Source: CAZRIP01 sp964600165 (GTDB taxonomy: Bacteria; Elusimicrobiota; Elusimicrobia; UBA1565; UBA9628). Taken from it: 25,284 nt of DNA. Positions 14,241 through 21,458 of the stretch are shown here, piece after piece. A model generated the notes under the pieces. The model saw only the letters and a list, made by a program, of their open reading frames with translations, did not search any database and was not told the origin of the DNA. The position numbers and the translations under genes were made by a program. Location: contig CAZRIP010000051.1 in the NCBI GenBank assembly GCA_964600165.1, positions 1 through 25,284 on the forward strand. The letters are read 5' to 3'. Position 1 is the first letter of the stretch. Each line of letters opens with the position of its first letter.

Positions 14241-16046
14241 ATGCGCCGCCCCCTCGTGGCCTTCGACGGGGATTGCGGATTTTGCCGGCGCTTCGTGGAG
14301 CGCTGGCGCGTCCAGGTCCCGGGCGCGGATTTCGAGCCCTCGCAAACGGCCCGCGCCAAGCTGCCCAAGATACCCGCGGAGCTCTTCGACGCCGCCGTCG
14401 TCCTCGTCGAGCCCGACGGCCGCTTCTTCTCGGGCGCGCAGGCGGTCTTCCGGCTGCTCGCGCTCGGAGGCAGCGGGTTTTGGCGCGCGGCTTACGAGCA
14501 TCTGCCGGCCTTCGCGCCGTTGAGCGAGACCGCTTACGCTTTCGTCGCCGCGCGTCGCGCATTCTTTTCGAGGGCGGCGCGCCGTCTCTACGGCGACGAT
14601 CTTCGTCCGGCTTCGACGCGCGGCGCGCGCGCCGTCTTCCTCGGCCTGCTCGCGATCACTTACTTCTGCGCCTTCGCGTCGCTGTGGAGCCAGATCGACG
14701 GGCTGCTGGGCCCCGACGGGATCTTACCCGCCGCGCGCTACCTAGAGGCCGCGCGGGCTCAGCTCGGCGCGGCGGCGTATTTGGCCGTGCCGAGCGCGTT
14801 TTGGCTCGGAGCCTCGGCGGCGGCGCTCAAGGCCGCCTGCGCCGCCGGGGCCGCGCTCGCCGTCCTCGCGCTCTGCGGGATCGCGCAGGGCCCGGCGCTA
14901 TTGGCGCTTTGGGCGCTCTATCTTTCCGTCGTCGCCGTCGGCCAGGAGTTCCTGAGCTTCCAGTGGGACGTCCTGCTGCTGGAGGCCGGCTTCCTGGCCC
15001 TGCTAATCGTACCTTGGGAAATTTTTAATAGCCGCGACCGCCGCGAGCCGCCGGCGCTCGGCGTCTGGTTGCTGCGCTTTCTCGCGGCGCGCTTGATGCT
15101 CGAGTCCGGGCTCGTCAAGCTCGGCAGCGGGGACCGGACCTGGCGGGACCTCACGGCGCTGACGTTCCATTATCAGACCCAGCCTTTGCCGACGTGGCTC
15201 GGCTGGTGGGCGCACCAGCTGCCGCTGTGGGCGCAAAAGGGATCCTGCGCCGCGTTGTTCGCCGTCGAGCTCGCCGCGCCGCTGCTCTTCGCGCTGCCGC
15301 GGCGGCCGCGCGCGCTGGCCGCCGCGGCGTTCATCTTCCTGCAAATCTTGATCGCGCTGACCGGCAATTACGGCTTCTTCAATCTGCTCGCGGTCGCCCT
15401 CGCGCTGACGCTGCTCGACGACCGGCAGCTGGGCCTGAAGACCGAACTCGGCGAGCGCGCCTCGAGGCCGCGGCGCGCCTGCGCGCTGGCGTTCGCCGCG
15501 TTCTCGCTTCCGCTGGCGCTCGCGCAGCTCTGCGGCGTCGCCTTCGGCCGGGTTCCGCTGCCGCGCCCGATGACGCGGCTCTACGGGATGGCCTCGCCGC
15601 TTCATCTGGTCAACGGCTACGGTTTGTTCGCGGTCATGACGACCCGCCGCGACGAGATCACGGTGGAAGGAAGCCTCGACGGCCGCGAGTGGCGCGAGTA
15701 TCCCTTCAAGTTCAAGCCGGGCGCGCTCGACCGGCGGCCGCCTTTCGTCGCCCCGCGCATGCCGCGGCTCGACTGGCAGATGTGGTTCGCCGCGCTCGGC
15801 TCCTACGAAGACAGCCCGTGGTTCATGGCGCTGCTCGCGCGCCTGGCCCAGCGCAAGCCGGAAGTCCTCGCGCTGCTCGCGTCGGATCCGTTCCCCGACG
15901 GGCCTCCCGTTTATTTCCGCGCGACCGTCGCCGAGTACCGCTTCACGACTCCCGCCGAGCGCCGCGCGACGGGCGATTGGTGGAAGAAAGGCGAGCCGAG
16001 GCTCTACTGCCCCGTATTAAAGGTAAGCGCCCGGGTCAGCCCTTAG
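14241..16046 (+). CDS. Fusion of DCC (DUF393) thiol-oxidoreductase domain and lipase maturation factor-like membrane protein
   Basis: A 601-residue protein in two parts. Residues 1-~115 are a DCC domain, thioredoxin-like, with the signature FDGDCGFCRRFVERW (D9, C12, C15). After a linker, residues ~130-400 are hydrophobic membrane segments including YLSVVAVGQEFLSFQWDVLLLEAGFLAL, RLMLESGLVKLGSGD and FHYQTQPLPTWLGWW, all matching the lipase maturation factor (LMF1) family. The C-terminal soluble part contains YEDSPWFMALLARLAQ and YRFTTPAERRATGDWWKKGE, also LMF-like. LMF1 helps fold lipases in the eukaryotic ER; bacterial members are little studied. Joining a CxxC redox domain to it suggests a membrane-bound folding or redox factor. 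The stop overlaps the convergent methyltransferase stop (TTAG). Confidence 0.88.
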   Translation: MRRPLVAFDGDCGFCRRFVERWRVQVPGADFEPSQTARAKLPKIPAELFDAAVVLVEPDGRFFSGAQAVFRLLALGGSGFWRAAYEHLPAFAPLSETAYAFVAARRAFFSRAARRLYGDDLRPASTRGARAVFLGLLAITYFCAFASLWSQIDGLLGPDGILPAARYLEAARAQLGAAAYLAVPSAFWLGASAAALKAACAAGAALAVLALCGIAQGPALLALWALYLSVVAVGQEFLSFQWDVLLLEAGFLALLIVPWEIFNSRDRREPPALGVWLLRFLAARLMLESGLVKLGSGDRTWRDLTALTFHYQTQPLPTWLGWWAHQLPLWAQKGSCAALFAVELAAPLLFALPRRPRALAAAAFIFLQILIALTGNYGFFNLLAVALALTLLDDRQLGLKTELGERASRPRRACALAFAAFSLPLALAQLCGVAFGRVPLPRPMTRLYGMASPLHLVNGYGLFAVMTTRRDEITVEGSLDGREWREYPFKFKPGALDRRPPFVAPRMPRLDWQMWFAALGSYEDSPWFMALLARLAQRKPEVLALLASDPFPDGPPVYFRATVAEYRFTTPAERRATGDWWKKGEPRLYCPVLKVSARVSP

Positions 16047-16699
16047 CGGACGCGGACGCCGAACGCCAAACCGTCCTCGAGCGGCAGCATCGTGACGCGA
16101 AAGAGCCCGGAATCCGCGAGCCGCTCATTAAACGTCCGGATGCCCTCGGTCGCGCCGGGAATGTCGTTGTCGACCGGATAAGCCGCGCGCCGGAAGACGT
16201 TGTCGGCCGCGACGACGCCGCCTAGCCGCAAGTTGCGCGCCGTCCAGTCCAGATAGGCGGGATAGGACGCCTTGTCGGCGTCGATGAACACGAAATCGAA
16301 CGGGCCTTCTTTCTCGATATCAGGCAGGCGCTCGAGCGCCGGGCCGACGTGGACGCGCACGCGATCGGCGACGCCCGCCTTCTTGAATGATTCTGCCGCT
16401 ACCTTCGCGTGCTGCGGCTCGTATTCGAACGTGTCCAGAACGCCGCCCGGAGGCAGCGCGCGAGCCAGGCACGTGCCCGAATAGCCGCCGAGCGTGCCGA
16501 TCTCGACGATGCGCTTGGCGCCCGACGCGCGAGCGAGCACCTCGAGATGGCGGCCGTCGAACGGGCCGACGGCGATCGGGGGCAGACCCTCGCGGACCGA
16601 GCGCTCGCGTATCTCGCGCAGGACGTCGTCCTCGGGATCGAGCAGCTCCTCGACGTAGGGCGCGATGCGCGGATCCGACGCCGCGAATCCCTTATCCAT
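16043..16699 (-). CDS. Class I SAM-dependent O-methyltransferase (caffeoyl-CoA/catechol OMT type)
   Basis: The 218-residue cytosolic enzyme shows the SAM-binding motif VEIGTLGGYSGTCLARAL, then LDTFEYEPQHAKVA with the acidic residue that holds the ribose, and the metal/substrate motif FDFVFIDADKASYPAYLDW. GGVVAADNVFRRA follows, also typical of this Mg-dependent O-methyltransferase group (methyltransferase family 3). Such enzymes methylate catechol-like hydroxyls; the natural substrate here is unknown. The ATG at 16699 overlaps the YceI-gene stop by one base (TGATG on the minus strand), so it is the second gene of that operon. Longer upstream frames run through the YceI gene and are rejected. 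Confidence 0.88.
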   Translation of the reverse strand: MDKGFAASDPRIAPYVEELLDPEDDVLREIRERSVREGLPPIAVGPFDGRHLEVLARASGAKRIVEIGTLGGYSGTCLARALPPGGVLDTFEYEPQHAKVAAESFKKAGVADRVRVHVGPALERLPDIEKEGPFDFVFIDADKASYPAYLDWTARNLRLGGVVAADNVFRRAAYPVDNDIPGATEGIRTFNERLADSGLFRVTMLPLEDGLAFGVRVR

Positions 16700-17331
16700 C
16701 AGGGTCTGACCCCGTCGTGTATCAAGGCCAAGTTGAAGCGGACCAGGGCCTCGTCGGCGGTGCGCACCAAGCCGCCCAAGGCCTTGACCGGCTCGATGCC
16801 GTAGTCGCTCGGGCGCAGACGCGCGTAGCCGTAAGCCCAGTAGCCGCCCGGCCTGGGGACGAGCGTGACCGGCAGGTCGAGAGTCGACGTCGTGCCGTGC
16901 AGCGAGAACTCGCCGGAAAGCATCCACATGTCCTTCTCGCTTTCCACGGGCTCGATCGAGCGGGCGTCGAGCGTGATCAGCGGGTAGCGGCGTACGTCGA
17001 GGCCTTTCTCGCCGCGCATCGTGCGGCGGATCTTCGCGCGATCGGCGTCGGAGACCTCGCCCGCCAGGCCCTCGGCGCGGCGCGCGGCCGCGTCGTCGAT
17101 GTCGAGGCCCGCGGTGTTGATCTGGAGGTGAAGCGTCGCCGAGGAGTCCTGCAGCTCGACGCTGCCGCGGAAGTCCCTGACCTCGAGCACGTGGTCGTGG
17201 CCCAAGGCGCGCAGCGCGCCTTCCTTCATGATGACGACGCGAAAACTCCCCGTGGACGGATCCAAGACCCAGGCGTCGGCGCGCGCGGGCGCGGCCGCGA
17301 GCAGCAGCGTCAGCGCGACGAGCGTCGGCAT
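16699..17331 (-). CDS. YceI-family periplasmic protein
   Basis: A 210-residue protein with signal peptide MPTLVALTLLLAAAPARA cut before DAWVLDPSTG. The YceI beta-barrel (lipocalin-like) signs are present: WVLDPSTGSFRVVIMK at the mature N-terminus, HDHVLEVRDFRGSVEL, then KGLDVRRYPLITLDARSIEP, and a C-terminal LSGEFSLHGTTSTLDLPVTL. YceI proteins bind long isoprenoid or amphiphilic molecules in the periplasm. The start at 17331 is supported by the signal peptide and by a TAGGAT box seven bases upstream; the frame remains open further upstream through the divergent gene. The O-methyltransferase gene follows with a one-base overlap, so the pair may act on a shared lipid or quinone-like compound (inference). 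Confidence 0.88.
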   Translation of the reverse strand: MPTLVALTLLLAAAPARADAWVLDPSTGSFRVVIMKEGALRALGHDHVLEVRDFRGSVELQDSSATLHLQINTAGLDIDDAAARRAEGLAGEVSDADRAKIRRTMRGEKGLDVRRYPLITLDARSIEPVESEKDMWMLSGEFSLHGTTSTLDLPVTLVPRPGGYWAYGYARLRPSDYGIEPVKALGGLVRTADEALVRFNLALIHDGVRP

Positions 17332-17338
17332 GCGCGCT

Positions 17339-17361
17339 ATCCTAGCATAACTTGCTAGGAT
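17339..17361. promoter_or_regulatory. Symmetric divergent promoter: back-to-back extended -10 boxes
   Basis: The inverted repeat ATCCTAGCA / TGCTAGGAT (9-bp arms, 5-nt centre) contains both -10 boxes: TAGGAT on the minus strand (17344-17339) for the YceI gene and TAGGAT on the plus strand (17356-17361) for the SDR gene. Each has the extended TGC and each lies seven bases from its ATG. The two start codons are only 37 bases apart, so the promoters overlap completely and RNA polymerase can hardly occupy both at once. Confidence 0.65.
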
Positions 17362-17368
17362 GGCCGGC

Positions 17369-18136
17369 ATGACGCGCCGAGTGCTGATCACGGGAGCGAC
17401 CTCGGGCCTGGGCCGCACGATGGCGGTCTTACTCGGCCGCGAGGGCGCGAGGGTGGCCGTCACCGGCCGGCGCAAGGACAAGCTCGAGGAGACCGCCGCC
17501 CTCGTGCGCGCCGCTGGCGGAGAATGCCTCGCGCTGTTGGGCGGCGTCGTCGACCCGGCCGAGGTCAAAGCGCACTACGCGGCGATCAAGAGCGCCTGGG
17601 GCGGCCTCGACTGGGCGATCCTCAACGCCGGCGTCAGCGAATCCAAGGGCGCGCGGGAATTTTCCGCGGAGAACGTCCGCCGCACGTTCGAGACGAACAT
17701 CTTCGGCGTCGCGAACTGGATGGAAGCGGTGCTGCCGGACATGATCTCGGCGAAATCCGGCGTCGTCGCCGGCGTGGCGAGCCTGGCCGCGTTCCGCGGT
17801 CTTCCTTTTTCCGGCTCTTACTGCGCCAGCAAGGCCGCCCTCGTCACGCTGCTCGAGTCCGCGCGCGTCGACCTGCGCGGCACGGGCGTCGACGTCGTCG
17901 CGATCTGCCCCGGCTTCGTCAAGAGCGAGATGACCGAGGGCAACAAAGTCGGCTCGATGCCCTTCCTTCTCGAGGCCGAGGACGGCGCCCGCCGGATGCT
18001 CGACGGCGTCGCGGCGCGCCGGCGCGTCGTGCACTTTCCTTGGCAGCTTTCGATCCCGACGATCTACGGCCTGCACAACATGCCCGGGTTCCTGTACGAC
18101 CGCTTCGCCTCGCGCGTCAAGCGCCGGAAGAGCTAG
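17369..18136 (+). CDS. Short-chain dehydrogenase/reductase (SDR)
   Basis: NAD(P)-dependent oxidoreductase of 255 residues. The cofactor motif TGATSGLG is at 8-15, with RRKDK after the second strand favouring NADP. NAG is at 86-88, the catalytic Ser at S138 in GVASLAAFRG and the YxxxK pair at Y151 and K155 (YCASK). The C-terminal part (IPTIYGLHNMPGFLYDRF) resembles SDRs of the DltE/short-chain acyl-CoA type that act on lipophilic substrates. The start is set at 17369: an in-frame ATG at 17360 lies inside the -10 box, whereas 17369 is at the leaderless distance. The substrate is unknown. Its stop codon overlaps the TAGAAT box of the next gene. Confidence 0.88.
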   Translation: MTRRVLITGATSGLGRTMAVLLGREGARVAVTGRRKDKLEETAALVRAAGGECLALLGGVVDPAEVKAHYAAIKSAWGGLDWAILNAGVSESKGAREFSAENVRRTFETNIFGVANWMEAVLPDMISAKSGVVAGVASLAAFRGLPFSGSYCASKAALVTLLESARVDLRGTGVDVVAICPGFVKSEMTEGNKVGSMPFLLEAEDGARRMLDGVAARRRVVHFPWQLSIPTIYGLHNMPGFLYDRFASRVKRRKS

Positions 18137-18139
18137 AAT
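18134..18139 (+). promoter_or_regulatory. -10 box TAGAAT of the purine-degradation genes
   Basis: GCTAGAAT overlaps the SDR stop codon and ends nine bases before the ATG at 18149, slightly farther than the other boxes of this kind. It would let the degradation cluster be transcribed separately from the SDR gene. Confidence 0.45.
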
Positions 18140-18148
18140 AGCCGGGTT

Positions 18149-19525
18149 ATGCGGCCGCCGCTGCTGATCAAGAACGCTCTGCGCGTTGCCACGATGGACG
18201 ACGCGCGCGCCGAGCTTTCCGACGCCGACGTCCTGATCCGCGGCCGGGTGATCGTCTCCGTCGGCAAGAACCTCGAGGCGCCCGAGGACGCGCGCGTTTT
18301 GGACGCCCGGGGCTGCGTCGTCCTGCCGGGTCTGGTCAACACGCACCACCACCTCGTTCAGACGCTCACGCGCGCCGTGCCCGCCGTCCAGGACGCCAAG
18401 CTCTTCGACTGGCTCGTCTACCTCTATCAGGTCTGGCGCCATCTGACGCCCGAGGCCGCCGGCGTCGGCGCCGAGGTGGGCTTGTCCGAGCTGCTGCTCA
18501 CCGGCTGCACGACGGCCGCCGACCACACCTATCTCTATCCTCGGGGGCAAACGGGGCTGGTCGACGCGCAGATCGAGGCCGCGCGCAAGCTCGGCATCCG
18601 CTTCCATCCCACGCGCGGCTCGATGTCGGTCGGCGAATCGAAAGGCGGCTTGCCGCCCGACGACTGCACGCAGGACGAGGACGAGATCCTCAAGGACTGC
18701 GAGCGCCTCGTAAAGGAATTCCACGATCCAGCTCCCTATGCGATGACGCGCGTCGGCCTCGCGCCTTGCGCGCCGTTCTCCGTGAGCCCGGAGCTCATGA
18801 AGACCTCCGCGGCGCAGGCCAAGAAGTGGGGCGTGCGCCTGCACACGCACCTTTGCGAGACGCTCGACGAGCAGGCGTATTGCCTGGAGCGCTACAAGAT
18901 GACGCCGATGGAGTTCATCGAGTCCGTCGGCTGGCTCGACGGCAACGCCTGGTTCGCGCACATGGTGCACGTCTCCGACGAGGAGATCAAGCTGCTCGCC
19001 AAGACCAAGACCGGCGTGGCGCATTGTCCGTCTTCGAACTTCCGGCTCGGCTCGGGCATCGCCCCGACCCGGCAATATTTGGACGCGGGAGTCCCCGTAG
19101 GGATCGGGGTCGACGGCTCGGCCTCCAACGACTCCGGCGACATGCTGGGCGAGGCGCGGATGGCGATGCTCGCGCCGCGCGTGAAGACCGGGGTCAAGTC
19201 CATGCCCGCGCGCGACGCGCTGTGGATGGCGACGCGCGGCGGCGCGGCCGTGCTCGGGCGCGACGACGTCGGCCAGATCGCCGCCGGCAAGGCCGCGGAC
19301 CTCGCGATCTTCGACGTCGACAAGGTGGATTTCGCCGGGGCGCTGCACGACCCGGTCGCCGCGCTGTTGTTCTGCGGCACCGGGCATCGCTCGAAGTGGA
19401 CGATCGTCAACGGCCACGTCGTCGTCGAGGACGGCAAGCTCGTCAACGCGGACGAGCGGGAGCTCGCCGCGCGCGCCAACAAGATCGCGCGCGACCTCGT
19501 CTCCAAGTCGCCGGCCAAGGTCTGA
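18149..19525 (+). CDS. 8-oxoguanine deaminase / AtzB-type amidohydrolase
   Basis: A 458-residue metal-dependent aminohydrolase. The metal-binding motif NTHHHLVQTLTRA is at 64-76 (H66, H68). Later come GCTTAADHTYLYP, RGSMSVGESKGGLPPDD, LAPCAPFSVSPELM, HTHLCETLDEQAYCLERY, AHCPSSNFRLGSGIAPTR and GVDGSASNDSGDM. This set closely follows the characterised bacterial 8-oxoguanine deaminase (Pseudomonas Pa0142) rather than guanine deaminase. The reaction turns 8-oxoguanine into uric acid plus ammonia. Every later enzyme from urate to ureidoglycolate is encoded downstream, which supports urate as the product. Hydroxyatrazine-type or guanine deamination is the alternative. The next gene overlaps its stop by one base. 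Confidence 0.88.
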   Translation: MRPPLLIKNALRVATMDDARAELSDADVLIRGRVIVSVGKNLEAPEDARVLDARGCVVLPGLVNTHHHLVQTLTRAVPAVQDAKLFDWLVYLYQVWRHLTPEAAGVGAEVGLSELLLTGCTTAADHTYLYPRGQTGLVDAQIEAARKLGIRFHPTRGSMSVGESKGGLPPDDCTQDEDEILKDCERLVKEFHDPAPYAMTRVGLAPCAPFSVSPELMKTSAAQAKKWGVRLHTHLCETLDEQAYCLERYKMTPMEFIESVGWLDGNAWFAHMVHVSDEEIKLLAKTKTGVAHCPSSNFRLGSGIAPTRQYLDAGVPVGIGVDGSASNDSGDMLGEARMAMLAPRVKTGVKSMPARDALWMATRGGAAVLGRDDVGQIAAGKAADLAIFDVDKVDFAGALHDPVAALLFCGTGHRSKWTIVNGHVVVEDGKLVNADERELAARANKIARDLVSKSPAKV

Positions 19526-20133
19526 TGCAAGCTTACATCCTCGCCGCCGGCCGCGGCCGCCGCGCGGGCGGGCCGAAGGCGTGGCTCGAGCGCGACGGCA
19601 AGCCTTTGCTGTCGCGGCAGCTCGAGTTCGCGACGACGCGCTTTGAAGCGAAAGACATCGCGGTCTCCGTCCAGGCGCCCTGGCTTGAATCATCATCCGC
19701 CACGTGGCGGATGATGAAGCCGCTCGCGGAAAGTGGCGTCTCCTTCGTCGCCGTCGATCCCGACGCGTCCCCGCTCGCCTCGCTGCAGGCGCTGCTGCGC
19801 GCCAAGCCCGCTTTCTCGCCGTTCTTCGTCTGGCACGTCGATCAGCCCGTGTGGGAGCCGAGTCTCTTCGCCGCTCTCGAGGAGCGCATACATACTATGG
19901 GCGCCCATAGTATGTGCGCGACTAACGCGAGTCCGACCGAGGCGATGCGCCCGACGTTCGATGGACGCCCGGGACACCCGGCCCTTCTGTCTCATGAGCT
20001 TGCGCTCAAGATCCTCGCGCTCAACCCGGTCTCCGAGCGTCTCGACGTTTTCTTGAAGAGCCGCGCGATCGAGGACGTATCCGTCAACTCATCCTGCTGC
20101 GTCGAGAACTGGAACGAAGGAGTGCCCGCGTGA
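19525..20133 (+). CDS. MobA-like nucleotidyltransferase (NTP-transferase domain), with two in-frame palindromes
   Basis: This 202-residue protein starts MQAYILAAGRGRRAGGPKAWL, the nucleotide-binding loop of MobA/MocA-type transferases. A metal-binding Asp lies in FVWHVDQPVW and the GHPALL motif (~147-152) of the molybdenum-cofactor nucleotidyltransferases follows. In purine clusters such proteins typically load the cytosine-dinucleotide molybdenum cofactor of xanthine dehydrogenase, but no such enzyme is in this window. The ATG overlaps the upstream stop (TGATG) and the gene's TGA overlaps the allantoinase GTG. It is odd in holding two long perfect palindromes inside the frame: codons 56-65 (SSSATWRMMK) and codons 123-130 (HTMGAHSM). 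The second lies in a stretch that looks inserted just before the FDGRPGHP motif. Confidence 0.8.
   Translation: MQAYILAAGRGRRAGGPKAWLERDGKPLLSRQLEFATTRFEAKDIAVSVQAPWLESSSATWRMMKPLAESGVSFVAVDPDASPLASLQALLRAKPAFSPFFVWHVDQPVWEPSLFAALEERIHTMGAHSMCATNASPTEAMRPTFDGRPGHPALLSHELALKILALNPVSERLDVFLKSRAIEDVSVNSSCCVENWNEGVPA
19690..19717. repeat. Perfect 28-bp palindrome inside the nucleotidyltransferase gene
   Basis: Arm TCATCATCCGCCAC (19690-19703) is followed immediately by its exact reverse complement (19704-19717), with no spacer. It starts on a codon boundary and is read through as SSSATWRMM plus the first base of a Lys codon. Confidence 0.9.
19890..19915. repeat. Perfect 26-bp palindrome inside the nucleotidyltransferase gene
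   Basis: Arm ACATACTATGGGC (19890-19902) is followed by its exact reverse complement (19903-19915). The inner 24 bases are eight whole codons, HTMGAHSM, and encode the same peptide on both strands. Unrelated in sequence to the palindrome 173 bases upstream. Confidence 0.9.
20117..20122 (+). promoter_or_regulatory. Ribosome binding site AAGGAG of the allantoinase gene
   Basis: AAGGAG lies inside the end of the upstream gene, seven bases before the GTG at 20130, and fixes that unusual start codon. Confidence 0.7.
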
Positions 20134-21458
20134 GAGAACTGCGCCTCAAGAGCCGGCGCGTGCTCGCGTCGGGCGGCCTGGCGCCCGCCGCCGTCGTCGC
20201 GCGCGACGGCAAGATCGCGGGCATCGCGCCCTACGATCTCGACGCGCGGGATCTCGGCGACGCCGTCATCATGGCGGGACTGGTCGACACGCACGTCCAC
20301 CTCAACGAGCCCGGCCGGACCGAATGGGAGGGCTTCGCCTCCGGCACGCGCGCGGCCGCGGCGGGCGGGATCACGACGGTCGTCGACATGCCGCTCAACT
20401 CCATCCCGGTCACGACGAGCGCGAAAGCCCTCCAGGTCAAGCTCGCCGCGGCCGAGAAGCAATGCGTCGTCGAGTGCGGCTTCTGGGGCGGCGTCGTCCC
20501 CGGCAACGCCGGAGAGCTCGAGGCCATGCTCGACCTCGGCGCGCGCGGCTTCAAGGCGTTCATGTGCCACTCGGGCATCGATGATTTCCCCGCCTCGACC
20601 GCGGACGATTTGCGCGAGGCGATGAGGATCCTCGCCCGGCGCGGCGTCCCTCTCCTGGCTCACGCCGAGCTCGCCTGCGGCGAGGCGGCGACGACGCCGT
20701 CCAAGCGCTATTCGGTCTACCTCCACTCGCGGCCGCGGTCGTGGGAAAACGAAGCGATCTCGCTGCTCGCCAAGCTCTGCGCCGAGACCGGCTGCCGCAC
20801 GCACGTCGTGCATCTCTCGTCGTCGGACGCGCTGCAGATCGTCGCCAAGGCGAAAGCCGACGGCCTTCCCTTCACGGCCGAGACCTGCCCGCATTATCTG
20901 ACGCTGCACGCCGAGGAGATCGAGGACGGGCGGACGGAGTTCAAATGCGCGCCGCCCATCCGGGAAAGCGAGAACTCGGACCGGCTCTGGGGCGCGCTCG
21001 AGGAAGGCACGATCGATTTCGTCGTCTCCGACCACTCTCCATGCGTCCCCGAGCTCAAGAAGCGCGAGAAGGGCGACTTCATCGGCGCCTGGGGCGGCAT
21101 CGGCGGCCTGCAATACACGCTTCCCGCGGTCTGGACCGAGGCGCGCCGCCGGGGCTTCGACGTCGCCTCGCTCGCGCGCTGGACGAGCAAGGGGCCGGCC
21201 AAGTTCGCCGGCCTCGAGAACAAAGGGCGCTTGGCGCCCGGAGCCGACGCCGACCTCGTCGTCTGGGATCCCGACGCGCCGGCCGACACGACGCCTCAAG
21301 GACTCTTTCACAAGAACAAGCTTTCTCCGTACACGGCCAAAAAACTGCTCGGCCGAGTGCTCGAAACCTACGTCGCGGGAGAACGCGTCTATGACCACGG
21401 CCGCATCGACGAAACTCGCCGGGCCCGGCTCCTCGTACCCAGCCATGAGCTTCTCTGA
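20130..21458 (+). CDS. allB: Allantoinase
   Basis: Opens the hydantoin ring of allantoin to give allantoate. 442 residues from a GTG that overlaps the previous stop by four bases. The binuclear metal site of cyclic amidohydrolases is complete: HVH at H55/H57 in GLVDTHVHLNEPGRTEWEGF, the Lys that becomes carboxylated at K142 in RGFKAFMCHSGID, His in LLAHAE, His in HVVHLSSSDA and Asp/His in VVSDHSPC. The run TEWEGFASGTRAAAAGGITTVVDMPLNS is typical of allantoinase and differs from dihydroorotase and dihydropyrimidinase. Its 3' end overlaps the start of allantoicase, so both are translated from one message. Confidence 0.92.
   Translation: MRELRLKSRRVLASGGLAPAAVVARDGKIAGIAPYDLDARDLGDAVIMAGLVDTHVHLNEPGRTEWEGFASGTRAAAAGGITTVVDMPLNSIPVTTSAKALQVKLAAAEKQCVVECGFWGGVVPGNAGELEAMLDLGARGFKAFMCHSGIDDFPASTADDLREAMRILARRGVPLLAHAELACGEAATTPSKRYSVYLHSRPRSWENEAISLLAKLCAETGCRTHVVHLSSSDALQIVAKAKADGLPFTAETCPHYLTLHAEEIEDGRTEFKCAPPIRESENSDRLWGALEEGTIDFVVSDHSPCVPELKKREKGDFIGAWGGIGGLQYTLPAVWTEARRRGFDVASLARWTSKGPAKFAGLENKGRLAPGADADLVVWDPDAPADTTPQGLFHKNKLSPYTAKKLLGRVLETYVAGERVYDHGRIDETRRARLLVPSHELL

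Noticed and set aside
15296..15328. A 12-bp inverted repeat (GCCGCGGCGGCC, 9-nt loop) inside the DCC-LMF gene
   Set aside because: It encodes a run of Arg, Pro and Ala codons made only of G and C, where such symmetry arises easily by chance; unlike the palindromes at 19690 and 19890 it is low-complexity.
17360..17368. ATG at 17360 as the SDR start
   Set aside because: It overlaps the TAGGAT box; ATG 17369 is at the leaderless distance and opens directly with the family's N-terminal strand.
17429..19696. A 755-codon minus-strand open frame opposite the SDR and deaminase genes
   Set aside because: Same effect: no recognisable domain, spans two well-supported plus-strand genes.
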